NCBI GenBank assembly: GCA_002698165.1
Contig: NZVF01000083.1
Span: 1 to 7,462, forward strand
Direction: 5' to 3'
DNA from: Planktomarina sp.
Lineage (GTDB): Bacteria; Pseudomonadota; Alphaproteobacteria; Rhodobacterales; Rhodobacteraceae
Length of the DNA: 7,462 nucleotides
Below, piece by piece: positions 1 through 5,967 of the stretch. Below the pieces are notes generated by a model. The model was not told the origin of the DNA and searched no databases. It saw only the letters and a program-made list of their open reading frames with translations. How positions within the stretch are numbered: position 1 is the stretch's first letter; every line of letters begins with the position of its first letter. The position numbers and the translations under genes were made by a program.

Positions 1-18
1 GGTTATGATGTTGATTAA
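1..18 (+). CDS. possible 3' end of an upstream gene (last five codons)
   Basis: Reading frame 1 gives Gly-Tyr-Asp-Val-Asp followed by TAA at 16-18, which could be the C-terminus of a gene lying upstream and pointing the same way as anmK. A second frame is open from base 2 to a TAG at 50-52, but it encodes a short Lys/Phe/Leu-rich tail that looks less like a natural protein end. Five codons cannot identify a family. If the call is right, the gap to anmK is 39 bp, and anmK may be a downstream member of a longer operon. Confidence 0.2.
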   Translation, partial: GYDVD

Positions 19-27
19 ATTTTTAAC

Positions 28-44
28 TAAACTTTCAAAGTTTA
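28..44. promoter_or_regulatory. AT-rich perfect palindrome just upstream of anmK
   Basis: TAAACTTTCAAAGTTTA has two perfect 8-base inverted arms around a single C at 36. As RNA it could fold into a 7-bp stem with a TCA loop, followed by TCTTTT at 45-50, which resembles an intrinsic terminator on the plus strand. The stem has only one G-C pair, so it would be weak. It ends 14 bases before the anmK start, so a working terminator here would cut off anmK unless it acts as an attenuator. A dimeric-repressor operator is at least as likely. It does not resemble the TGGTAT half-sites near murQ, so a different regulator would be implied. Chance in AT-rich DNA cannot be excluded. Confidence 0.4.
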
Positions 45-57
45 TCTTTTAGAAAAA

Positions 58-1188
58 ATGAAAATGCGCTGGTATATTGGCCTTATGACTGGAACAGTTT
101 TAGATGGAAACATCGACGTTGCATTTTTGCGTACTGATGGGGAAATTATAGAAGAATTTGGTTACTATAATTTGATGCCTTATGATAAGGAAGTAAAAGA
201 ACTACTCGTTAAAACTATCGATGAAGCTCAAATTTGGAATTTTAATGGTACTGAGCCAGAAATCTTTTCTAGGACAGAAGCGGCGCTAACAAATTCTCAA
301 ACAGCAGCTGTTCAGAAATGTATCAAGCTTTCAGAAATAGATGAAAATGAAATTGGGGCCGTTGGGTTTCATGGACAAACTGTTTTACACAGAGCTCCTC
401 GCGGATCATTAAAAGGAGCAACGCGACAATTAGGTGATGGTCAAGAAATGGCCAACCAACTCGGCATTCCAGTCGTTTATGACTTTAGATCAAATGATAT
501 GAAAGAAGGTGGACAAGGCGCACCACTTTGCCCAATTTATCATGCAGCAATACTCAAAAAGATTGGGGCAACTTCGAATACAGCAATACTAAATTTAGGT
601 GGTTTAGGAAATTTAAGTTTTTCTTCCGAAGAATTTGGACTAATTGCTTTTGACACCGGGCCAGCCAACGCTCCGCTAAATGACTGGATAAAGCTAAGTA
701 ATATTGGCGAAATGGATATAAATGGCGACATTGCTGCAAAGGGAAAGGTCAACGAAAGAAAATTATCTGAGGTATTATCAGACCCCTATTTTGAAATGTC
801 ATTTCCAAAATCGTTAGATCGTTTTAGCTTTTCTCATCGGATTGCAGAAGGTATGTCAATTGAGGATGGTGCTGCAACATTAACAGCATTGGCAGCAGCT
901 GCAGTAGCCACAGGCATTGATCTCTTACCAGTGCGTCCGACACAGTTGATCGTTTCGGGCGGTGGGAGAAAAAACTTGACAATGATGCGAGAGATCTCAA
1001 TTCGAGCTAACATTAAAGTTGAAACCGCAGATAGATATAATTGGCGCGGGGATGCTATCGAAGCAGAATGTTTTGCTTTTCTTGCAGCCAGAACACTGGC
1101 AAATCTTCCTATTTCATATCCTAAAACAACAGGTGTTGCTGAACCCATGACAGGAGGTGTTATCGCACATAAAGTATTTAATGCCTGA
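58..1188 (+). CDS. anmK: anhydro-N-acetylmuramic acid kinase
   Basis: A cytoplasmic peptidoglycan-recycling enzyme. It opens the 1,6-anhydro ring of anhydroMurNAc while phosphorylating it with ATP, giving MurNAc-6-P for MurQ. The 376 residues match the family's usual length of about 370. Visible motifs in order: an N-terminal phosphate-binding loop GLMTGTVLDG (8-17); GFHGQTVLHRAP (103-114); DFRSNDMKEGGQGAPLCP (142-159), where Asp147 aligns with the E. coli catalytic base Asp182; NLGGLGNLSF (179-188); AFDTGPANAPLNDW (197-210); the adenosine-side SGGGRKN (300-306); GDAIEAECFAFLAAR (331-345); and the C-terminal TTGV (357-360). The first loop departs from the common GTSLDGVD form (Val for Ser, plus an extra residue after DG). 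ATG at 58 is followed by another ATG at 64; neither has a clear Shine-Dalgarno, so the start could be two codons later. It is the first gene of an anmK-nanE-kinase run; the gap to nanE is 47 bp. Confidence 0.96.
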   Translation: MKMRWYIGLMTGTVLDGNIDVAFLRTDGEIIEEFGYYNLMPYDKEVKELLVKTIDEAQIWNFNGTEPEIFSRTEAALTNSQTAAVQKCIKLSEIDENEIGAVGFHGQTVLHRAPRGSLKGATRQLGDGQEMANQLGIPVVYDFRSNDMKEGGQGAPLCPIYHAAILKKIGATSNTAILNLGGLGNLSFSSEEFGLIAFDTGPANAPLNDWIKLSNIGEMDINGDIAAKGKVNERKLSEVLSDPYFEMSFPKSLDRFSFSHRIAEGMSIEDGAATLTALAAAAVATGIDLLPVRPTQLIVSGGGRKNLTMMREISIRANIKVETADRYNWRGDAIEAECFAFLAARTLANLPISYPKTTGVAEPMTGGVIAHKVFNA

Positions 1189-1235
1189 TTTTAAAGATAG
1201 ACAAAAATTAAAACATACCATTAAGGAAAATTTAA

Positions 1236-1898
1236 ATGTTGGAAGGCATTGTCGTTTCTTGCCAAGCTCGTCCAGATAATCCTCTTCATGGACCACTTTT
1301 CATGTCAGCTATGGCTGTTTCAGCTGTGCAAGGTGGCGCAACAGCAATCAGAGCAAATGGTGTTAAAGATATAAGGTCGATTAAAGCGCATGTAAAAGTA
1401 CCAATTATTGGAATAAATAAAATTTTTTCAGATAAGTCTGAGATTTACATTACTCCGAGCAAGAAATCTGCGTCGGATGTTGCTCGTGCGGGAGCTTCGA
1501 TTATAGGTATAGATGCAACCATTCGTAAGCGGGTATTTGAACCTTTAACTGACATAATAAAATACATTAAAAAAGATTTAAACTGTCTAATACTTGCAGA
1601 TGTCAGTAATTTAGATGAAGCGATGCAAGCTGAAAATCTAGGGGCTGATTTTATCGCAACAACACTATCTGGCTATACAAGCACCAGTCCAAAAACAAAA
1701 AATGAACCAGATCTAGATTTAGTGGCAACTTTAGTAAATAATTGTAAAAGACCAATAATCGCTGAGGGTCGATATGAAAACTCGCAACAAATCTCTTCTG
1801 CATTCGAGCTTGGAGCAGCTGCAGTAGTTGTTGGAACGGCAATAACAAATCCGAGAGAAATAACGCGTAAGTTTGTTAATCAAGTAAAGGATCGTTAA
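1236..1898 (+). CDS. nanE: N-acetylmannosamine-6-phosphate 2-epimerase
   Basis: Interconverts ManNAc-6-P and GlcNAc-6-P in the cytoplasm, feeding ManNAc or sialic-acid-derived sugar to NagA. It is a 220-residue TIM barrel of normal family length. Family signatures are VVSCQA (6-11), PLHGPLFMSAMA (16-27), GGATAIRANGV (33-43), VPIIGINK (55-62), YITP (71-74), GIDAT (91-95), GADFIATTLSGYT (136-148), IIAEGRY (174-180) and AAVVVGTAITNP (195-206). By alignment from memory with the Clostridium perfringens enzyme, Lys62 and Glu177 are the catalytic pair, and Gln10, Arg39 and Asp122 line the pocket; all are present. AAGGA at 1223-1227 lies 8 bases before the ATG and fixes the start. The next gene begins one base after the stop, so translation is probably coupled. 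No NanA (sialate lyase) or NanK (ManNAc kinase) is in the window, so the source of ManNAc-6-P is open. Confidence 0.95.
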   Translation: MLEGIVVSCQARPDNPLHGPLFMSAMAVSAVQGGATAIRANGVKDIRSIKAHVKVPIIGINKIFSDKSEIYITPSKKSASDVARAGASIIGIDATIRKRVFEPLTDIIKYIKKDLNCLILADVSNLDEAMQAENLGADFIATTLSGYTSTSPKTKNEPDLDLVATLVNNCKRPIIAEGRYENSQQISSAFELGAAAVVVGTAITNPREITRKFVNQVKDR

Positions 1899-1899
1899 A

Positions 1900-2817
1900 A
1901 TGAATGTGCTGGCAATTGATGGAGGAGCCTCAACTGCGAAATGGTGTGTTCAAAACCAGGAAGGTAAAACCTTAAAGTACCAAACCACGGGTCCATTAAG
2001 TGGTCATATCTTCAATTCTAAAACCAGAGAACAAAGTGAAACCATATTACGTAATATCTGCAAAGCAGCCTATAAAATTGCTCCTATTTCTAAAGTTATC
2101 GCTGGTATTTCAGGGTTAGATAGTAAATCCAATCAAGCAAAATGGATAAGCGGCGTTATAGAAAAATCTCTCAATATAAAAGATGTATTAATTTCAGATG
2201 ATTTATTTTTTGTTTTCCTAGGTTTATCCTCTCCAGGTAAAGGACTGCTAGTTTATGCGGGAACTGGCTGTATCGCATATCATTTAACAAAAGATTATAA
2301 AGTCATACGCGCAAATGGATATGGTTACCTAGTTGACGACTGTGGCGGAGGTTTCTGGATAGGTCAGCAAGCCCTAAAACAATGGCTCCGAAGTATGGAA
2401 ACACGTCAGCCAACAGCTTCAGTACTCGATGATAGATTAGTCAAAAAATTCGGATCAAGAGATTGGAATATTATTCGAGAAAAAGTGTATAAAGGGGGTC
2501 GAGAAACAATCGCAAGTATTACTAAAGAAGTACGTTTTGCAGCTAATTTAGGTGACCCAAATGCACTTAAAATTTTTCACGAAGCTGGCGTCGAAATAGG
2601 AAAGTTAGCAAATCGTTTATTCAATATGACTGAATTAAAAAAAACTGAAATGCATTTGATCGGCGGAGTCACAAACTGCCACGAATTTCTGGATACTGGT
2701 TTGAGAGGGAACCTTGATGGCAATATTCAGTATAGCCCAATTATTTCGAATAACGCGGAGATCATGGCAAGTATTGTTCAAAAATATAGTTTTAAACAAC
2801 TGGCTCATCTTTCTTGA
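1900..2817 (+). CDS. BadF/BadG-family N-acetylhexosamine kinase (GlcNAc or MurNAc/GlcNAc kinase)
   Basis: A cytoplasmic sugar kinase of the actin/hexokinase fold, most plausibly making GlcNAc-6-P from GlcNAc with ATP. The 305 residues fit the family. Seen: phosphate-1 loop LAIDGGASTAKW (4-15); ISDDLFFVFLG (98-108), with Asp101 in the position of human NAGK catalytic Asp107; phosphate-2 loop VYAGTGCIAY (118-127); GYGYLVDDCGGGFWIGQQAL (140-159); and an adenosine-side LIGGV (253-257). The family usually shows DGGxTxT, GTGS and GDEGS here, so this is a diverged member. Context allows three substrates: GlcNAc (NagK), MurNAc plus GlcNAc (as in Clostridium acetobutylicum MurK, of this superfamily), or ManNAc, since nanE sits next door without nanK. 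The Shine-Dalgarno AAAGGA (1887-1891) lies inside nanE, 8 bases before the ATG and one base after the nanE stop. The gene ends exactly against the stop of the converging nagA. Confidence 0.87.
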   Translation: MNVLAIDGGASTAKWCVQNQEGKTLKYQTTGPLSGHIFNSKTREQSETILRNICKAAYKIAPISKVIAGISGLDSKSNQAKWISGVIEKSLNIKDVLISDDLFFVFLGLSSPGKGLLVYAGTGCIAYHLTKDYKVIRANGYGYLVDDCGGGFWIGQQALKQWLRSMETRQPTASVLDDRLVKKFGSRDWNIIREKVYKGGRETIASITKEVRFAANLGDPNALKIFHEAGVEIGKLANRLFNMTELKKTEMHLIGGVTNCHEFLDTGLRGNLDGNIQYSPIISNNAEIMASIVQKYSFKQLAHLS

Positions 2818-3972
2818 TTAAGCTAGAAATTCTCCAGAGCGCCAAACTCTTTGAACGTTTAAATCATTATCTAACCATAAAAAGTCGGCTCGTGCGCCAG
2901 GCTTCAGAACTCCGAGCTCTTTCTCCATACCAATAAATTTTGATGGTAATATTGTTGCCATTTTTAAAGCATCTATGTGTGGAATGCCGACTTTATTAAC
3001 CATAAACCTCACTGCAGACGCTAAATCTAAATCAGCACCTGCTAACGTCCCATTTGCTAGAGTTAATCTGCCATTTTTTCGAAAAATTGTTCTTCCATTT
3101 AATTCAAAACTTTCTAGGGATGTTCCCGTTGTAGCCATAGAATCACTTATTAGAAAAATAGATCCTGGAGATTTTTTTGCCCTCAACGCAACTCTAATTG
3201 CAGCTTCGTTAACATGAAAACCATCTGCTATAATCCCTGCAGAAAAGTGACCAAGTTCTAAAGCTGCACCTACCAAACCAGGCTCTCGACTTCCAAATTG
3301 GCTCATTGCATTGAAAAGATGTGTTACACCAGTAGCACCTGCATTGGCCAGCTCTTGTGCTTGAGCAAAGCTACAATCTGAGTGACCCAATGATACTATC
3401 ACACCAGCAGCAGTTAACTGCTCAATATATTCTATAGATACAGCTTCCGGTGCAACAGTGATTAAAACTTTTGGAATTTTCTGAGCTAAAGTCTCCAAAT
3501 TCAAGTAGTCACTATTATCCATAGGTTTAATAACTGATTTATCATGGGCACCGCTTCGCGAAGAAGCTAAATGTGGGCCCTCTAGATGCAAACCTATAAA
3601 ACTAGGCATATCATTTTCAAAAGCCTCAATGGCACAATTTTGAGCTGCTTTCGTTACAGCAGGAACATCAGAAATCAAAGTTGGGAATAATGAAGTAGTC
3701 CCAAGTTTAGCATGTGTATCACAGATTTTTTCAAGTATTTGCAAAGATGGAGCCTCGTTAAGTAAATAGCCCCCGCCACCATTTACCTGAATATCTACAA
3801 ACCCAGGACAAATTAAACCCTTATGCAATAAAGTTACTTCACAATCTGGGCCAACATCTTCCTCAGGTACTATTTTTAAAATTTTGTTTTTTTCAATTAC
3901 AAGTGCAGCCCCAAAGTGCTCATCGGTACCATCAAAAATTCTCGCTCCAATATAAGCTTTTCTTTCAGTCAT
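2818..3972 (-). CDS. nagA: N-acetylglucosamine-6-phosphate deacetylase
   Basis: Hydrolyses GlcNAc-6-P to GlcN-6-P and acetate, the step where all entry routes in this cluster meet. It is an amidohydrolase-superfamily protein of 384 residues, the normal length. Motifs in order: PGFVDIQVNGGGG (56-68); GLHLEGPHL (127-135) with metal ligand Glu131; VSLGHSD (193-199) with ligand His197; THLFNAMS (217-224) with ligand His218; IIADGFHVN (247-255) with substrate-side His253; LISDSM (274-279), whose Asp277 corresponds to the E. coli catalytic Asp273; and a C-terminal LGVLKPGARADFLWLD (353-368) that closes the beta-sandwich domain. The ATG overlaps the TGA of the upstream SIS gene as ATGA. There is only a distant AAGG about 13 bases upstream, so coupled translation is likely. 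It is the last gene of the gntR run. Its stop at 2818-2820 directly abuts the stop of the opposing kinase gene. Confidence 0.96.
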   Translation of the reverse strand: MTERKAYIGARIFDGTDEHFGAALVIEKNKILKIVPEEDVGPDCEVTLLHKGLICPGFVDIQVNGGGGYLLNEAPSLQILEKICDTHAKLGTTSLFPTLISDVPAVTKAAQNCAIEAFENDMPSFIGLHLEGPHLASSRSGAHDKSVIKPMDNSDYLNLETLAQKIPKVLITVAPEAVSIEYIEQLTAAGVIVSLGHSDCSFAQAQELANAGATGVTHLFNAMSQFGSREPGLVGAALELGHFSAGIIADGFHVNEAAIRVALRAKKSPGSIFLISDSMATTGTSLESFELNGRTIFRKNGRLTLANGTLAGADLDLASAVRFMVNKVGIPHIDALKMATILPSKFIGMEKELGVLKPGARADFLWLDNDLNVQRVWRSGEFLA

Positions 3973-4997
3973 ATTGTTTTGGTTACCTTTTTTAGAAGCC
4001 TAGGTTGATCTGGATTCCTGCCCCTCGATAAAGCTAAATTTTCAATAAAGGTGTAAAATGAGGCTATTAGAGCTACCGGGTCAGTAAATGGGTGACCAGT
4101 TGTCACAAAATCAAGTCTCTTAGAGACACACAGCTGATTTGAAGTTCCAAAAACCTTAGCTTTTTTTACAGCTAAATTTTCGCACACACTTGAAATAGAG
4201 TATTCCGCAGCATCTCTAGATATAAAAGCAAGTACAGGATAATTTTCTTCAACTATTTCTACTGGGCCATGTAAAATTTCTGCTGATGAGTAAGACGATG
4301 CATGAATTCCACAGGTCTCTATCAGTTTCAAAGAAGCCTCATTTGAAATAGCAAAAGAAAGTCCCCTTCCCAAAGTATAAAGCTGATTACAGTTTGCCAA
4401 TTCATTTTTTAGATCAGACCATTGTATGCCAATGGCTTTATCAAGCATTTTTGGCAGTCTGTGAATTTTATTCAAAAGCTCATCATCTTTACTTATTTTA
4501 GCCACTAAAACTAAGCAAACTATTAGAGAATTTACAAAAGTTTTGGTAGCGGCAACACTTTTTTCGTTACCTGCGTTTAACGATATCGGAAATTTACTTT
4601 TTTGAGCCAAAGGCGAGTTGATGTTATTCGTGAAGCTAGCAGTAATGCATTCTTTATTTTTAACACTACTAATAACGCTTAGTGTGTCCGGGCTTTGGCC
4701 AGATTGGGAAATTCCAATACAAAGTGAATTTTTGAGTGATAGTTTTGATTCATATATAGAAGAAATTGAAGGCCCTAAAGAAACCACAGGTACGCCTAGT
4801 TGAATTTCAAATAAATATTTTAGAAATGTTGCAGCATGATCAGATGACCCTCTTGCAGCCGTCATTATAAAATTGGGCTGTCGCTCATTAAATATATTAA
4901 CTAGTTGACTAACTTGTGACTCAACTTCATCCAAAAGGTTTGAAGCAGCATCTGGTATTTCCTTAATTTCCTGCAGCATTTTCGATTCGTATTGCAT
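3969..4997 (-). CDS. SIS-domain glucosamine-6-phosphate deaminase/isomerase (NagB-II type)
   Basis: Probably converts GlcN-6-P to fructose-6-P and ammonia, completing the pathway started by NagA. Its 342 residues hold two SIS domains (about 35-165 and 195-325) like the isomerase half of GlmS, with no glutaminase half. Visible: TAARGSSDHAA (46-56); the sugar-phosphate loop GISQSGQSPDTL (95-106); VAATKTFVNSL (148-158); TLGRGLSFAISNEASLKL (208-225); SAEILHGP (238-245); and C-terminal GRNPDQPRLLKKVTKT (326-341). GlmS normally has ELKHGP where this protein has EILHGP, so the lysine is lost, which suits a deaminase more than a synthase. No classical NagB is present, and nagA follows with a 4-bp overlap, which supports the NagB-II reading. 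The alternative is an AgaS- or FrlB-like enzyme. The start lies 2 bp after the gntR stop; Met7, which begins the family-like MLQEIKEIP, is a possible alternative start. Confidence 0.88.
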   Translation of the reverse strand: MQYESKMLQEIKEIPDAASNLLDEVESQVSQLVNIFNERQPNFIMTAARGSSDHAATFLKYLFEIQLGVPVVSLGPSISSIYESKLSLKNSLCIGISQSGQSPDTLSVISSVKNKECITASFTNNINSPLAQKSKFPISLNAGNEKSVAATKTFVNSLIVCLVLVAKISKDDELLNKIHRLPKMLDKAIGIQWSDLKNELANCNQLYTLGRGLSFAISNEASLKLIETCGIHASSYSSAEILHGPVEIVEENYPVLAFISRDAAEYSISSVCENLAVKKAKVFGTSNQLCVSKRLDFVTTGHPFTDPVALIASFYTFIENLALSRGRNPDQPRLLKKVTKTI

Positions 4998-4999
4998 TA

Positions 5000-5764
5000 C
5001 TACTGACTACCTTCAGGAATTCTTAATTCGGCAACAAAGTCGTAAGCGTCACCCCGATATACTGATTTAGTAAATTCTACCACTTCACCTGAACCTAAAA
5101 AAGATAGACGAATAACATTCAAGCATGCAGTTCCCTCATCACAGTTCAGCAATAAAGCGTCTTCTTTTTTTAAATTTGTGGCTTTAAGATGTTGTATAGC
5201 CCGTACTGGTTTTTTACCTAGGCTTTCCAAGGTTTCATAGAGTGAGTCCTCCACACTTAATGGATCAGAAAGAATAGACATAGGTAATGTGGCTCTTTCA
5301 ATTGCCATCGGCGTGTCGTTAGCAAATCTCAGTCGATCAATTTTTGAAACAGTATCAGATGTAGAAATGGCCAAATTCATTATTTCTTCGGGCGAAGGTG
5401 CAGAAATTGACTTATTAAGCCACTTTGAGGTTGTTTTAATGCCTCTCAACTCCATATCCTCAGTGAAAGAAGTCAGACGTGATAAAGATTGCTCTACCCT
5501 CTGAACTGGTTCAGCAACTATAGATCCAGAGCCTTGTCTTTGCTCAACCAAACCACTTTCTACTAATGGTGCTATTGCTTTTCTTACTGTTACTCTGGAA
5601 AGGCCAGTCATTTTAGCCAGTTCTCGTTCTGGAGGAAGGGGGATTCCTGGTGGCAAAAGGCCATCTGCTATTGCACGCTCTATTTGACGTTTGAGCTGAA
5701 TATAACGAAGTCCGCCTTGTTCCAAAAGCCAATTAGAGGGAGAAAATAATTCTCTGTAATTCAT
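5000..5764 (-). CDS. GntR-family repressor, HutC/NagR-like, with UTRA sensor domain
   Basis: A cytoplasmic one-component transcription regulator of 254 residues, normal for the HutC subfamily. The N-terminal winged helix covers about 19-85: LRYIQLKRQIERAIADG, then LPPERELAKMTGLSRVTVRK (43-62), with the recognition helix in SRVTVRKAI and the wing in VEQRQGSGSIV (73-83). A UTRA ligand domain follows (about 95-248), with RLTSFTEDMELRG (96-108), the effector-side MAIERATLP (153-161) and VEFTKSVYRGDAYDF (229-243). UTRA domains bind phosphorylated or amino sugars. By analogy with NagR/DasR, the effector here may be GlcN-6-P, GlcNAc-6-P or MurNAc-6-P; this is inference. It heads the gntR-SIS-nagA run and lies divergent from murQ, so it probably controls both sides, including itself. 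ATG at 5764 is the natural start for the helix; the Shine-Dalgarno is weak. Confidence 0.93.
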   Translation of the reverse strand: MNYRELFSPSNWLLEQGGLRYIQLKRQIERAIADGLLPPGIPLPPERELAKMTGLSRVTVRKAIAPLVESGLVEQRQGSGSIVAEPVQRVEQSLSRLTSFTEDMELRGIKTTSKWLNKSISAPSPEEIMNLAISTSDTVSKIDRLRFANDTPMAIERATLPMSILSDPLSVEDSLYETLESLGKKPVRAIQHLKATNLKKEDALLLNCDEGTACLNVIRLSFLGSGEVVEFTKSVYRGDAYDFVAELRIPEGSQ

Positions 5765-5856
5765 TCACTTGTTCTTATCTTGTTAAAGTTTTTAATTATC
5801 GCATAAAAGATTTCACTTTATTAAATATGATTTATGTTTAATCGACCTTATGCCTT

Positions 5857-5887
5857 ATAATACCAATTTAAGAAATAAAAATACCAA
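5857..5887 (-). promoter_or_regulatory. candidate gntR promoter overlapping the left repeat pair
   Basis: On the minus strand TTGGTA (5887-5882) and TATTAT (5862-5857, five of six matches to TATAAT) are separated by 19 bp, slightly longer than ideal. As in the murQ promoter, the TAT that starts the -10 is also the end of a TGGTAT half-site. Transcription would start near 5850, giving a leader of about 85 bases to the gntR start at 5764. The competing GATAAT at 5800-5795 gives a shorter leader but lacks a -35. Confidence 0.35.
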
Positions 5888-5890
5888 TTT
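5860..5890 (+). repeat. tandem 21-bp spaced ATACCAATTT repeats (putative GntR half-sites)
   Basis: The decamer ATACCAATTT occurs at 5860-5869 and again at 5881-5890. The start-to-start distance is exactly 21 bp, which puts both copies on the same face of the helix two turns apart. ACCA/TGGT is the core of half-sites bound by HutC-type regulators such as DasR (ACTGGTCTAGACCACT), so these are plausible sites for the adjacent repressor. The 8-mer ATACCAAT also turns up inside nagA (about 2928) and murQ (about 6230), so a single copy means little. The density and phasing here are what matter. Confidence 0.5.
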
Positions 5891-5909
5891 TGCTCAAAAA
5901 GATATTTTT

Positions 5910-5937
5910 TTGACAAATGGTATTTAAGTGGTATCTT
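5910..5937 (+). promoter_or_regulatory. murQ promoter with embedded TGGTAT operator pair
   Basis: A perfect -35 TTGACA (5910-5915) is followed after 16 bp by TATCTT (5932-5937), which matches four of six -10 bases. Transcription would begin near 5943-5945, leaving a leader of about 24 bases. TGGTAT occurs at 5918-5923, inside the spacer, and at 5929-5934, overlapping the -10, with an 11-bp period. A repressor bound to this pair would directly block sigma-70 polymerase. The -35 match is strong; the exact -10 and the operator role are inference. Confidence 0.6.
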
Positions 5938-5967
5938 TTTATTTAAGCTTATTGTTAATATTAAAAT

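Larger units (their letters stand above)
5765..5967. promoter_or_regulatory. divergent control region between gntR and murQ
   Basis: This 203-bp AT-rich gap carries no coding frame of note. It must hold promoters for the leftward gntR run and the rightward murQ run. The right half (5857-5937) contains four copies of the hexamer ATACCA/TGGTAT: two in the forward sense, then two inverted. The left part (5765-5856) has one more possible gntR -10, GATAAT on the minus strand at 5800-5795, without a good -35. The heptamer ATTTAAG recurs at 5866, 5922 and 5941, which may be base composition alone. Confidence 0.75.

Noticed and set aside
540..1148. Minus-strand open frames inside anmK (540-752, 554-739, 834-1148)
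   Set aside because: They lie antisense to a well-supported gene with every AnmK motif, match no family I recognise and have no ribosome site; they are coding shadows.
1215..1220. ATACCA just upstream of the nanE ribosome site, and TGGTAT at 70-75 in the anmK start, as extra GntR operators
   Set aside because: The hexamer also occurs inside nagA and murQ coding sequence, so single copies are expected by chance; no paired or phased copy accompanies these.
890..1835. Shared 14-mer AGCAGCTGCAGTAG in anmK (about 894) and nanE (about 1816) as a dispersed repeat
   Set aside because: Both copies encode alanine-rich runs (AAAVA and AAAVV), so codon use explains the match.
3546..3570. Small inverted repeat CTTCGCGAAG inside nagA as a terminator or regulatory hairpin
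   Set aside because: It lies deep in coding sequence, has no T-run on either strand and encodes ordinary residues near the SSRSGAHD loop.
2975..5504. Plus-strand open frames antisense to nagA, the SIS gene and gntR (2975-3217, 4618-4803, 5289-5504)
   Set aside because: Each overlaps a confidently identified minus-strand gene along its whole length and has no recognisable motif or start signal.
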